Assembly (NCBI GenBank): GCA_032191485.1
Contig: JAVDOI010000013.1
Coordinates: forward strand, 2,262,559 to 2,326,558
Source of the DNA: Leptoclinus maculatus
Taxonomy: Eukaryota; Chordata; Actinopteri; Perciformes; Stichaeidae
Direction of reading: 5' to 3'
DNA length: 64,000 bases
Made by a program: the position numbers and the translations under genes. The notes under the pieces are model-generated. The model was not told where the DNA came from. It did no database searches and worked only from the letters and a program-made list of their open reading frames with translations. Shown one piece after another: positions 21,789 through 53,267 of this stretch (positions within the stretch are counted from its first letter, which is position 1; the number at the start of each line of letters is the position of its first letter).

Positions 21789-22732
21789 ATGGAAGCCCAT
21801 TCCCGCTAGCAAAAAAAAAAATAAGATCACTAAAAAAAAATAAAATAAAAAATAAGATCACTAAAAAAAAAAAAAAAAAAATAAGATCACTAAAAAAATT
21901 AAAAAATAGTAACTTAAAAAAAAAAAAAAAATGTTATTCACAAAAAAAAAAAAAAAAAAAAAATCCACCAACAAAATAAATAATAATAATTCTAATAATT
22001 TTCTTTTTTTTTTTTTATTTTACTTTTTTTCCACCAGCAAAAAAAAAAAAAAAAAACCTTTTGGTGCATCCATCTGTAACCATAACACTGACCAGATTTT
22101 TCCAGTTGCTTTTTTTTTACTTTTTCTCTGTCAGCAAAAAAAAAAAAAAAAAAAGATGTTTCCAGTTGCTGTTTATTGGTCGCCACCTCAGCCACATTGG
22201 TTTCATTCTTTATACTCCAGAGCTGCTTCTTGCTTAACATTCTATTCAAAGGTGCGTTTGCTCAGTACAATCCATGTGAAACATCATCTGTATTTCATGT
22301 GTTGTAAAGCCACGTTTTAAAGAAGTCTTCAATGTACTCACAATCCATTCATATGCCATAGCTGCTTCTATGACTGTTCATAATTATCTCATAATTTCGA
22401 CTTCCTATAGCAACTGGAAAAATCTGGTCAGTGTTATGGTTACAGATGGATGCACCAAAAGTTTTTTTTTTTTTTTTTGCTGGTGGAAAAAAAGTAAAAT
22501 AAAAAAAAAAAAAAGATTATTAGAATTATTATTATTTATTTTGTGGGTGTATTTTTTTTTTTTTTTTTTTTTTTTTAATTACATTTTTTTTTTTTTTGTG
22601 AATTACATTTTTTTTTTTTTTTTTAAAGTTCCTATTTTTTTCTTTTTTTTTTTTTTAGTGATCTTATTTATTCATTTATTTATTTTTTAGTGATCTTTTT
22701 TTTTTTTTTTGCTGGCGGGAATGGGCTTCCAT
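21789..22732. mobile_element. Fold-back DNA transposon with long terminal inverted repeats
   Basis: The left arm (21789-22110) and right arm (22409-22732) are inverted copies of each other, beginning ATGGAAGCCCATTCCCGC at both outer ends. The arms hold long A/T homopolymers and repeated ATAAGATCACT motifs. The 298-bp centre has no open frame of note. The element is flanked on both sides by the 8-bp direct repeat ATTTATGT (21781-21788, 22733-22740), a target site duplication of the size made by hAT-type transposases among others. It codes for no protein and would depend on another element. It lies in an intron of the integrin relic. Confidence 0.88.
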
Positions 22733-22740
22733 ATTTATGT
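22733..22740. repeat. Target site duplication, right (ATTTATGT)
   Basis: Identical to 21781-21788. Confidence 0.85.
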
Positions 22741-23346
22741 TACTGTCAGTTGAATATCATGAAAGGCCCTGAACTAACATGTGTTTTTAGATACCTTATT
22801 AAAGGGACAATCGTTTTTAGCAAACGTGAGTAAATGGTTTATATTTGTTGCAGTGTTTTGAGCTGTGGGTTTGGTGCTTGTAGTGAGTATTTACAGCAGC
22901 AGAATGGTGCATGTAGGATCGAAATAAACTATAGTGCCCGAGTGCATTGTAACGAAGACACATGTCACCCAGTGCAACAGTGTTGCTCGTTGACGTGTTT
23001 TTAATAGTTTTTTGGACAACAGTGGAGCTCTAAATGGCACACAGGAGTAAGCTTTGACAACACAGGTAATACTTATTTTGGTCATGGTTCATTGTTTGAC
23101 TTTTTTTTTTCCTTTTGACTCATTCATTCTGTGGAGGTCAAACATACGTGGTATCCTCATCCATCACAGGAGGGTATTTCCTACCGCCGCCATTCAAGCA
23201 CCAAAGCTTTGGCACTACGTTCAGCTCGTCTGTGCCACCGTAGCAAAAAGGTTGCTAGAAAGAGTAGCATATGAATCAGCTGGCGGACTGTCAATAAACA
23301 CAGATCCATTCATCTGTGTCGAAGACATATTGTTGCTTTGCTGCAG

Positions 23347-23410
23347 GGCGTAAGAAGCATCTTCCCAAAACGCCCACAACATCCTGGAGATAATAGCCGA
23401 AGCGTTTCAT
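23347..23410 (+). pseudogene. Integrin beta relic: short exon NILEIIAEAF
   Basis: The exon lies between CTGCAG and GTAAGTG. In the family frame it encodes EASSQNAHNILEIIAEAFH, the counterpart of LSANSSNVIQLIIDAYNSL in ITGB1. A TAA stands in frame near the exon start (23351-23353). Confidence 0.85.
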
Positions 23411-23439
23411 GTAAGTGAGGCTTGAAACTTCCTTCCTAC

Positions 23440-23577
23440 AAAGGTCATTAGCCTCATGTGTAGCACGCTGACACCTCCTCGAGTTTGAGAGGTTAGCAGC
23501 TCTATTGACTGCAAGCTGTTGCCGGTGGTATCACATCTCCCCGTACATCACGCCGTAAGGGCCGGAAGTGCTCCGAC
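23440..23577 (+). pseudogene. Integrin beta relic: hybrid-domain exon ending GRKCSD
   Basis: VSSSIDCK in one frame and KGRKCSD in another match the SYKSYC and GRKCSN parts of the integrin hybrid domain, so at least one frameshift separates them. The exon ends at a GTTAAGT donor, and the next relic exon resumes exactly where the protein should. The start of the exon is approximate. Confidence 0.7.
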
Positions 23578-23738
23578 GTTAAGTGTCGAGTTGTGAAGTT
23601 AGGCGCCTGGATCCGTGTGTGGTAGGTAAGTGCTGCCGCTAGCATGTGGACATTCACAGTTGAGGCGACCCTAATGCTAATTATGATGATCTCATTAGTG
23701 GAGCATTGGAACTGTGCTCAAGGAATTCTCCCCTCCAG

Positions 23739-24200
23739 GTGAGCATTGATGAACGCTTCACAGAAATCACCCTCTGCTTCACAACGACCACCTCGCATTA
23801 TTGTGAAGCCCCAAGGCTACAGTGAAGAGGTTGAGGTCCTGCTGAGCCCTTACGTGCAAGTGCTCATGTCAAAAGGACGTGGTCTCTCACAGTCCTTTGC
23901 GTAGCCATGGCAATGGCACTCTGTGAGTGCGACTCAAGGTTTAGGCGAAAATTGCACGATGGCATCAATTTTGCTAACAAGCTTTAATGTCCGTGTCACT
24001 CAGGAAGGAACATTGTGCGAACGCGATCAAGCAGAGTCGTAGCAAAGGCGGCTGACTCACTCACATCGGAAGTGTGCGGCGAGCGTGGGGAGTGTGTTTG
24101 TAGTAAGAGCAGAGAAAAGTCCGTCAGTGCTAACTAATGGGCAGTTCTGCGAATGCAGTTATTTCAGCTCCCTGTGGAGGATTGCAGTGTGGAGGTATGG
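23739..24200 (+). pseudogene. Integrin beta relic: hybrid end and EGF repeats
   Basis: After CCCTCCAG the frame reads VSIDERFTEITL, then in shifted frames IIVKPQGYSEEVEVLLSP, CKCSCQ, HGNGTL, EVCGERGECVC and NGQFCECSYFSS. These follow the ITGB1 order KIRPLGFTEEVEV, CECECQ, GNGTF, EICSNNGECVC, GKFCECDNF. Several frameshifts and stops separate the parts. It may include more than one ancestral exon; the right edge is approximate. Confidence 0.85.
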
Positions 24201-25141
24201 GTTGACTCACAGGGCAGACTCTAATCACTTCGCTCAACTAGAGACTGAAGACAATCTCCCTGGTTTCGTTGCTAAAACTGTGTGGAACACAATTATGGAG
24301 TGTTTCTTTTTAAATCCTGCACAGAAGAACCAATCCAAAGTCCCTTCATATCGGGGCGGTGACATGCAGAAGTCGTGTGCTTGTAAAGCTGTTGTTGCTC
24401 TGCTAACGGGCTAACAGACACACACAGACATGTTCACAGTTCACTCACTGTTGCTGCTGTTCAAAGTTAAAACGTTTAGCACCTCCTGTTGCCAGTAAAT
24501 AAACCCTCCAGAATGTGTCTCAGGGTCGCTGGTTTTATTCTACTGTCTCCGACTCTCTCCTCCGGAGCCGCGTCCTAGACGACGTCAACCAATAACACTG
24601 CGTTATCCCCAGTGTGCCCCGTGCGTCCCCACGCATGTGTATGAACGGTTGTGATTGGCTTGTCCGAATCCAGGACATGTTTCGCCTTTTGCATTTATAA
24701 AATCCCCAGACATTCGGTAAGGCGGAGATTGTCTGGTATCGTGAGACTACGGTATGGGTAACACATGTCCCGTATTCCAAGAGGCGATTGTATCTCATTT
24801 TGTAATAAAACTCCTTTATTATGTTTTACTATCGCAGGACACAGCAGGCGTGTGTGCTGGGTGTGTATATGTCTCTCGGGATGTCAAGCATGTGAGTGTC
24901 CTCTCAGCTTGCAGTGTTATGACAGGATAAAAAGATGTGTGCGGACAGAGGGGACTGTAACCGCCGCAACCCGGGTTTACCATGACACAACCGCTTCCAA
25001 GGCCCAGCTCGTGAACTTTCCTACCGCAGTATCTGCCCCTTTTTGGTTCTATTAGGAAATTCCAATGGAGCATGGAAGGTTTTAGGATGAACTGGAGACG
25101 TGAAGATACAAGATAACTCAGTCTTCTTCCTTGCTGGATAG

Positions 25142-25226
25142 AGAATGCATCCTGTGCAGGGTGTTCTCAATGGGCTTCAATCCAAGGGACCGCAGGACGA
25201 GGTGTCCCCACCTGAATCTCACTCTG
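25142..25226 (+). pseudogene. Integrin beta relic: beta-tail exon
   Basis: This open 85-bp exon between a pyrimidine-rich TAG acceptor and a GTAGGT donor encodes ECILCRVFSMG and CPHLNLTL. These correspond to ECVQCRAFNKG and CSYFNITK at the start of the integrin beta-tail. Confidence 0.85.
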
Positions 25227-25902
25227 GTAGGTCACGCCGGTGTCTTAGCAACTGTGCATCCTTTTCTCCGGGCCTTCCCATCTGTACAGAAGTGGAAACA
25301 TTGGGCTGCATAGTACACTTCCTGCTGAGGACTGGACAAAAGGAAGACTCTGATAATTGATGGTTGGGACGGCATTATTGGCTGCAACACATCCTGATGC
25401 GTTAACATTCTTTAAAAGCACGCACGGCCAGCACGACCAAAACGACAAAGAAAGGAGAAGCTCGGATAACAACACACACAGAGGAAGAGAGACTTCATTC
25501 TCTGCTCGGGTAGATATTATTCCACTCCATCTTTACATAGCATTTAGTTGTTTGCTGCCATATGAATGCTTGTGTATTGCTTCTTTAAATGTACCTTTTT
25601 TTCCTTATTCTCTCAGGTATGGTTCATTCTGCACCCACACAAACCGAAAAATTTAATAAAAGTGCAGAGTGACCATTATTTGATAGTTTGACCGCAGTTT
25701 AATGACTGATGTATTGGATAGTCATTAGTGTATCATGTGCAGTGTGTATTTTAATCCAGTATCCAAATAGTCACTTAATGCTGCTGGCACTTGTCACCAT
25801 GATATCAAACAAGCATGGCAATTTCATCTGAAATACATTTTTGCAATAGATATCAACAATCTGTTTTCTGATAAAGTGCCACGGCGTCCCCTGCCTCTCA
25901 AG

Positions 25903-26105
25903 AATGCCCTTCGGGGCCCCCGAACGTGATCTCGATCACTGCAGTGCTATCTGCCTCTGTTGTGGTGCTGGGTGTGGCTTTGTTGCTGCTATGGAAACTA
26001 CTCACCAGCATCCATGCCCGGAGAGAGAGAGAGCTGGAGCAGGGTGAGAGCCCTGCCCAAACAGACCCTTCTGTCAGTGCCTGTCGATCAGAGGATGTAC
26101 AATAA
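25903..26105 (+). pseudogene. Integrin beta relic: transmembrane and cytoplasmic exon
   Basis: After CCTCTCAAG the exon enters in phase 1 as ECPSGPPNV, followed by a hydrophobic helix ending ALLLLWKLLTSIHARRE, the integrin beta transmembrane and membrane-proximal signature. The frame stays open to TAA at 26103-26105. The tail diverges after the Arg-Arg-Glu and lacks NPxY, the talin-binding motif. A possible donor (CAG|GTGAGA) inside the exon suggests a lost final exon. Confidence 0.88.
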
Positions 26106-27618
26106 ATGCAGGAATTTGTCTCGGTGACATTGCTGCAGGGACATAGTGACAACTAACACGGCAGAACAAAAGCATGGCGGTAAACGTGGTACATAGGGAC
26201 AGGAAAGTACAATGACGCTATGGAAAAGGCATGAGATATATTTTTAAAAGACGGCAACATATACATATTCTTTAGAAAATGAACATGCAGCATTGCGTAC
26301 ATGTCATAACAACGCCGTATGGCAAAATAATAATCACGTTTGATCACTAAGACCTTCAATTTATCATATCAATAAAAAACTGAATGTATGTCTAAGAATA
26401 ACCATGTTGTTTCCACTCTGTTGCCAAAGGAACGACCCCATCCACAAGAGCGGTAAAACCCCAAATATGAAGAACAGTAATAGCAGCCATGGAGACAGAT
26501 CTACTTTTCAATCAGGATCCCTGTTGTGAAGCACAATGCAACGACGTCTTTCATCTGAACTGTTGTCAGCAGTTGGTCCAACTTGTTTGGCGGAGTGTGT
26601 GTGAGTGTGTGGGGAGTGGGGGACGGATGTTGATGTCAGAGTTACTCTCCTTTGATCTCAATATGCAGCACCGGACTGCCGGTCTCCGACCCTTCCCAGC
26701 ATGCACTGCGCGCTCACAAATTCAAACAGCATCGGCTCCATAAACTGCTTCTTATGCAAGGTTTGCGCTCTGTGGGATGCATGCAAAGTTAATGTCCGAA
26801 CATTATTATATGATATATTACTCACATTAAATCCACAGAAGCTAATTACATATAGAGTAATATTTTGCAAGGCATATGCAAGGGAAATCTCCCATAGATG
26901 CTGACGGTTGACTCAGCTGTGTAACTTGGGTCTCAGAAGGCAGAGAGATAGTGAGGTGAGAGCTCTGCATTATGCACCGTAATCCCACTGGAGGCACAGG
27001 TCTTAACATGGGTCTCCACTGCCCTCTAGATGAGAGGAGAGGAACTTGATATCCTGCTGGAGATGATGAAGCATGCTACACATTTCATTTACAGTTCAGA
27101 GAAGATGCTATTTTGGACACCAACATGCAACTCAGACTCTAGTACTCCAACAAAAAAACATTCATCAAACAGAACACTGCAGGCTTGATATGGTGCAGTG
27201 TACTGTACAACTTTAATAGAGCAGCCAGTGTACGCACCAGCCACTTTGCCAGTGCGCTGGGCTGAGTCGTGTAAGCGCAGAGAAACAATGGGATGTTCAA
27301 ATCTAAATGGATATTAGGGTTTTTGTTTTTTTCACTGCCTACAGATGGCTGCTGATGACCTTGCTGGGAGAGTTGAGCAAAGCGATATTAATCATAGCGA
27401 TGCCTCCTCCACTCCCGGAGTCACTGGGCAGGCGTGCATGCAGCTCTAACAGCCAGTGGGAGGTGGTGGTGGTGGTGGTGGAGCATCAGAGAAAATGACT
27501 CCATATGCTTCCACTATGCAGCATTCTCTTTCATCTGTGTCTGATCAAGAAGAATGTGGAGTGCAAATAGCTTCTGAGGAGGCAGCCCTGCCCTGCGACA
27601 TGTGAAGTGGCGGAGGTG

Positions 27619-27644
27619 GTGTGTGTGTGGGGGGGGGGGGGGGG
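27619..27644. repeat. (GT)n followed by poly-G
   Basis: Short GT repeat merging into about fifteen G bases. Confidence 0.9.
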
Positions 27645-27735
27645 TTACATAACAAATAGCCACTGTAGCTGTTGCATCTCATCACTTGTTGTTCTGTGAG
27701 TGGTTTAAAAAAAAAAAAACTAGTATATTTTCATC

Positions 27736-28014
27736 TATTATTATTGTATTATTATTATTATTACTATAATTACTAGTATTATTATTATATTATTATTATT
27801 GTATTATTATTATTATAATAATAATAATTATTATTATTGTATTAATATTATTATTATTGTACTATTATTATTGTATTATTATCATTATTGAATTATTATT
27901 ATTATTGTACTATTATTATCATTATCATTATTGTATTATTATTATTATTGTATTATTATCATAATTGCATTATTATTATTATTGTACTATTATTATTGTA
28001 TTATTATTATTATT
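27736..28014. repeat. TTA-rich imperfect trinucleotide repeat
   Basis: About 280 bp of ATT/TTA units broken by GTA, ACT and ATC variants. It creates Tyr/Ile-rich false open frames. Confidence 0.95.
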
Positions 28015-28327
28015 TTCATGAGTGGGTGGGCGGGGGGACCAGTGAGCTCATCACAGGTGATTGGTGGCTTTCACCCTCCAATCACAATTCGCCTGCAAAG
28101 TGGTTCGGTGGTCAGTTTGGATCTTTTTTTTATTTTTGGTGGAAGTAACCTTAGCGAACTATCCAAGTTTACCGTCAGCGACAGGATAACACTTCCTCTG
28201 CCCGTATCTTTTGTCTCCAGCGTCCTCTCACGGTCGACTTCACCGCACTTTTCAAAAGATTAAACATTTAAAAATCCTCTGAGAGGCGTCCTGAAGGGAG
28301 CTAACCAGCGTTAGCATTGGGGCTAGC

Positions 28328-28392
28328 ATGACAACCAGAAGAAGGACTGCCATCATCATCATCCTCCTCCCCTGTGGCTTTGCTAGCAGCAG
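28328..28392 (+). other. Candidate first exon with signal-peptide-like frame
   Basis: An ATG opens a frame MTTRRRTAIIIILLPCGFASS ending at AG|GTAAGT, a consensus donor. Arg-Arg-Arg followed by a hydrophobic core looks like a signal peptide. The only nearby acceptor (before 29140) would bring a stop after about a dozen codons. It could instead be an untranslated first exon or a chance match. Confidence 0.25.
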
Positions 28393-29139
28393 GTAAGTTG
28401 CAACTCCTGCTCAGGCTAGTTTCCCTTGCGGGGAATCGAGAGAGACGCCTTTAAATTGCGGTACAAGTTAACTGCAAAGCTCAAATTAAACTGTTGCCCA
28501 GCCTGTCCGCACACTGTTAGCTTAGGCTGGTAAATGGCGCAGGGTCAGGGTAAGCTAACGTTAGCCGCATGTCAGCTAGCCTCGGTGTCGCTGTGCAAAG
28601 CAAACACAGCTGTGTCTGATCTGTGGGCTCGAAGGGGGGGGGGGGGGGGAATACAAACCCGTTAAAAGCTGCTTTGTAATCGGCTTCGTAGCGTTTCATG
28701 GTCCACATAATACGCTGAGACCATTTCTGACTCTTTTCTGTGTCGTGTCCTGTTCTATTTACGTCCTGTACTCTTCGATATATAGATTTGCACTAATGTG
28801 CACTCTTGTGATTATTAAAGACGGGCTTAAAGGCTTCCTGGAGTAAATTCGAACCATCGTTTGAATTGACTAAAGAGCATGTGTGCACGTGAGAACGCTC
28901 GTGTGTGTTGTAGGTAATTGTCAAATCTTGCTCCATATTTTCTGCCCAGTGATCCCAAATATATCAGTTCATGAATATAATGAATGCCCAGCAGAGAAGA
29001 AAATGAAGAACGTGGCAATAATTGCTGAGACATTGTGCATCTCTGTGGCTAATGAATCATATTAATCATGTATTATTAACAGATTAGAGCCTGTTAATCA
29101 TGTGTGTCACAGTCTTTATTGTGACTCTCTGTTTCACAG

Positions 29140-29251
29140 GTCTCCATTATGGTCTGCAGCTGTGAGCCTCCCAAATGGATGATGATCACGTGGGTCTTCC
29201 ACATCTGTATGATGCACTCATGCCCGCAGGATAGCTCACCAACGCCTACAG
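29140..29251 (+). other. Candidate internal exon
   Basis: A GTTTCACAG acceptor and a CTACAG|GTTATT donor bracket 112 bp. One frame is open across it, with an ATG near its start and a hydrophobic stretch (WMMITWVFHICMM), but this is not the frame joined by the exon at 28328. I recognise no product. Confidence 0.2.
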
Positions 29252-29544
29252 GTTATTTGCATTTCTTATCTTTCTCATTTGGTGTTGATATGACTATATA
29301 AAGTATTATTTACATATCTTGTACCCTAACAAAGTAAAGATCAGGGTCCACCTTAAATATGTCTGCACACTGAAACATCTTTAATGAGGCTTGTTCTTGT
29401 TCTGCAAGGAGGAAGTTTGGCATGAGTGAGGTTTTAGAGCTTCCATATCAATTCTTACTGAATATACTTAATAATTAAGCTTGACACTTGCATCTGAAGC
29501 ATGCAGCTCTGAACTGTACTATTGAAGTGGCAGTTATTGCCCTA

Positions 29545-29571
29545 TGTGTGTGTGTGTGTGTGTGTGTGTGT
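29545..29571. repeat. (TG)n microsatellite
   Basis: Thirteen TG units. Confidence 0.95.
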
Positions 29572-30966
29572 ACCTCTCCGTCTTTGGCGTACCATATGCT
29601 GAGAAACCAAATATCAGGAGTGTGTCCCTTATTCATGCTTAGCCCCTCTTTTGGGCCACATTTAAACCAAACATTAAACCTTGTGTTAAGATGTTCCACA
29701 GCTGTTTGCAGACAAAAAAAACAATGTTTTCTTCTCATTTTGTTGACTTAGAACGTGGTTTAAACATTTGTGCCACAACACGTCACCTTCAGCGATTCAC
29801 AAATGATTAGCTTTGGAGGTTGCTTACATGTCTCATCGAAGAGGCTACGGCAGCAGAAGAAGACTGTACTTTACAAAGAAGAAGATGGGGCTACACTGCG
29901 ATGGCGCAACACTTAAATGACAGTTGACAAATCAAACAATATCTTGATTTCTGCTGCTTGAGAAGGGGTGAATCCATGGATCTATCCTGCACTTGTTGTC
30001 ATAACATCCAATAAGGACCATTAGAAGTATAACTTTATATTTCTCATAAGCCAACATTACATATAGCGTATTTATTGCCCAACTATTTCATTAAGGTGCA
30101 TGTATTTGTGTTAAAATATATATATATATTGATGGCACAGTGGTGGGTTTGGGAATGTTTTGACTCTGTTTACAAGTCTTAAGGCATAAACAGATAAAAA
30201 GTGAACTTGTAATTGTATGTTAGTGCTTGTTCCACAGGGTGGCGCTGTTTGCCAAATAATTGAATCTGAAGCAGAACAGGTGTCCTATTTTTGGTTGCAC
30301 ATTAATTCTAAAAAGCTCGACAGAAGTTTGAAATTGTGTGTTAAAAAACAATGTCTGATAACCATTTATAAATGTGTTTAAAATATGAAATATGAGCTTT
30401 GTTATCGCTATCCCGTGACAGACAGGTCTGCAGTTTTTATTGTTCTATTGCTACAGATTATTTTTATATTTTTTTTACATAGATAAATATGTTTTTAGTA
30501 CGTCAGCATCATCCAAAAGTGAGAACATCCCGAAGTTCACATCCCTTCATCAGCATCCAGCACCTCGCCCCCACCGTCGGTCCTCCCTCCCTCCTTACCC
30601 ACTACCCCAAGGGTCTCGCGAGCGCGCACGCGTGCGAAACTGCGTGGGAATGGCTGGTTTGTGTGATCGAGGGGGTTGGGCCGCTTGGAGCAAGCTGGAG
30701 GAGCTGCATGAGTTTGTAATGTCCGCCATGTTGGCCATGGCGTATTGAACCGGGGAGGAACAGCGGAGCCTACGAAAAAAAGAGACCGACAGAGAGCGAC
30801 CGAGACCCGGGCCTTCCCGGCTCTGTTCGCGCTGCTACGGACCTCAATCGACCGGCTGACTCCTAGAGACCGTCACAGATTCATCCATGAGAACTCGAGG
30901 CAGACCTGCTGTTATTTCTAGCAGATCGAATAGATTTATGCTGCATCTTTTAATATAAAAAATAAA

Positions 30967-51127
<20,161 letters not shown>

Positions 51128-51343
51128 TAGCGGTGCGGTGGAGAGTCCCCTCTCGGTGCTGTGCATCGTAGCATCGGGAATGCAAAAGGGACAGCAGGAC
51201 TCTGACGGACGATTCTCATCTCTCATACTTTTTAAAAGCTTTTTTTTTTTTTTTTTGTTAAAAGTAAAAGATTGACATCTGTAAATTATGAATATGGCAA
51301 AATTAGTATCTGTACAGTATCTACATATTTGTAATATCCCCCT

Positions 51344-51351
51344 TGTATATA
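51344..51351 (+). promoter_or_regulatory. epc1: Pumilio-type element TGTATATA in epc1 3' UTR
   Basis: TGTATATA fits the UGUANAUA consensus bound by Pumilio proteins in mRNA 3' UTRs. A single copy in an A/T-rich UTR can arise by chance. Confidence 0.4.
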
Positions 51352-51689
51352 TATTACTTGAATACAGAACTGTCCATTTGTGATGTTTTGCACTTGGGAG
51401 TCCAACTTTAAAGGAGGAAAAAACAAAAAAAGTAAGCCAAGTGACTTGTGGCGCGTGTGAGAGGTGTGTGAGTTGTATAGAGAAGAGTTTTATCACATCA
51501 TGTGCATGGTGCGGAGCCTGCTGTTTTTATCTATTTATTGTGCTGTGTTTACAGTTCCTTTTGTTTTTGCTTTGTTTTTGTTTTTTTATTTGTACACTGT
51601 ACCTTTGTTGGTTCCTGTGCTGTAGTAAATGTTAGGTAGCTACGGACTCCTGGGTATTTTTGTATAGTGTGAACACAAAGCAGGTCCCC

Positions 51690-51714
51690 CACACACACAC
51701 ACACACACACACAC
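51690..51714. repeat. (CA)n microsatellite in epc1 3' UTR
   Basis: Twelve CA units. Confidence 0.95.
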
Positions 51715-52624
51715 GTTTATTTTGGGTCCCTGTGCTTCTCCCTCTGGATCATGTGAAAATCGATGGCGACATAACATACAGACCGGGGGGGGGGGGCAGG
51801 AGGAGGAAGAGGAGGATGAAGAGGAGGTGGTGCTCCCCTCTTCCTGGGAGCTTCCATTAACATTGTCCCAAACACAAGTAACAACACGGGGGTGAAGTCT
51901 CTTCCCAGAAGCCTCTGCTGCTTCTGATTAAAGCACTATTTTCTTTTTTTGTTCATGATTTTGATAAATATTAATGCTGCTTTTGTATCGTTTGTTTTTA
52001 AAGGGGTTGTTCTTCATTTTTTTTTCATGCAAGCGGAGTCCCCTAAATATCTGTTTTATCCCACAAACATTTTTGTAAAACAAAAAATTCAGTTATTTTT
52101 GTATTTTTCTTTTCTTGTTCTTGTGGTAAACTTGATTGTAAGCTTTTCGTTAATTGAAAGACTTCATTCTTTTGTTCGTTTTGTTACTCGTTCATGCATA
52201 GGTGACAAGGGAGGTGAATGGGCAGTAATCGCTGTACGTGTTTCATCATTCCAGTTTTTATTAACAAAAAATGCTAATGAGGGGGCGGAGGGGTGGCGGT
52301 GAAAAAAACCCAGAACGTCAGTCATCGCCCCTCTCTTCCCCTTTTTCTTTACTTTCTTTTTTTCTTTGAAAAAAAATAATCTCCAGACGGCTGCAAGGCC
52401 AAAAACCACAAGTATTGGGTGCCTTCCTTTGGGGAATTCTATGTACTCTCTTCTGTGAAGAGTTAGGCACAAAGGCAGCATTACTTAGTAGTGCTTCTCG
52501 TCTTTGTCACAATCTGAATGCCCAGTCCAATGGCAGGATATATCCTTGAGGTTTACTTGTCCCACCTGGAGGCTGAAAAGACTAAAAAACAAAAAATGTG
52601 ACGGAACTCTCACTAAAATAAGAC

Positions 52625-52630
52625 AATAAA
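52625..52630 (+). terminator. epc1: Polyadenylation signal AATAAA of epc1
   Basis: Canonical AATAAA about 1.5 kb after the stop codon, followed within about 50 bp by T/GT-rich sequence that can serve as the downstream element. Confidence 0.75.
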
Positions 52631-52674
52631 GCCCAGGGCATTAAATGTGAATCATTTGGAGTCTGTGTCATTTA

Positions 52675-52691
52675 TGTGTGCGTGTGCGTGC

Positions 52692-52741
<50 letters not shown>
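52675..52741. repeat. (TG)n microsatellite
   Basis: About 33 TG units with a few C interruptions near the left end, just beyond the epc1 polyadenylation site. Confidence 0.95.
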
Positions 52742-52742
<1 letters not shown>

Positions 52743-53267
52743 TAAACTACTGAACCCATCTGAGGTTTCTCTCTCCACCTCCTTGCTGAGTTACACCAAA
52801 CATACATACAGCACTTTTGAGTTAAATGGAAGAACTTAGACTTTTTCTACGCACACAAAAGGCTTATTTCTCAAATTTAGTTCACAAATGTGTCAATCTG
52901 TGAGTGAGTGAGCACTAATGCTGACTTATCAGTACAGGTGTGCTTTGGGCTGGCCACAATAATGAAAAATCACAAAACACAATGTCCTCTGAATGAGAAG
53001 TTAATATTTGGCCTTCATATTAAAATCGCTCGCTGTAGTGATGAAGCATGAGGCGGGGTTAACGCCCACCCTGCAGGTTGTGAGCTGGGCCAGTTGTCTC
53101 GCTGCTGACTGATTTCTCTTCTGCTGCCAGAGCTCCAGCGAAGCCAAATTGGAAAACTTGGAGTAATTTGGCCTCTAATGGAAAAGTCTTTACAGCTGAG
53201 TTGCGACAGGGAATTAGTGTGTGTTGTTTTGTTCTTTCTGAGACACTGAAGCTGTCGAATCCAAAGG

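Larger units (their letters stand above)
14722..26105 (+). pseudogene. Integrin beta pseudogene (itgb1-like by synteny)
   Basis: Integrin beta chains pair with alpha chains as adhesion receptors. Relic exons occur here in the correct order on the + strand: signal peptide, PSI, beta-I part, three further beta-I exons, hybrid/PSI end, EGF repeats, beta-tail, transmembrane. Many keep AG acceptors, GT donors and family exon lengths, so this is a decayed spliced gene rather than a retrocopy. Lesions are in-frame stops, at least four frameshifts, a deletion of about 67 bp in the exon containing GWRN, a GC instead of GT donor, and no trace of the exon carrying the MIDAS DxSxS motif. Neighbouring epc1 has no such lesions, so sequencing error is an unlikely cause. 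The subfamily is uncertain: synteny with epc1 points to ITGB1, while some residues resemble beta-2 or beta-6. Confidence 0.9.
26106..30589. other. Intergenic stretch between integrin relic and epc1
   Basis: No recognisable gene. It holds a GGT repeat near 27463-27480, a GT/G run, a TTA-rich block, two weak candidate exons (28328-28392, 29140-29251) and a TG repeat at 29545-29571. Confidence 0.5.
51128..52650 (+). other. epc1: epc1 3' untranslated region
   Basis: The T-rich, A/T-rich sequence downstream of the stop holds a T-run near 51240-51256, a CA repeat and several G-runs. It reaches the AATAAA at 52625-52630. The right edge is inferred from the usual 10-30 bp spacing to cleavage. An ATTAAA at 51927-51932 could give a shorter form. 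Confidence 0.75.

Noticed and set aside
21785..22690. Lys-rich and Phe-rich open frames
   Set aside because: They are A- and T-tracts of the fold-back transposon arms.
27888..28263. Tyr/Ile-rich frames
   Set aside because: They are translations of the TTA repeat.
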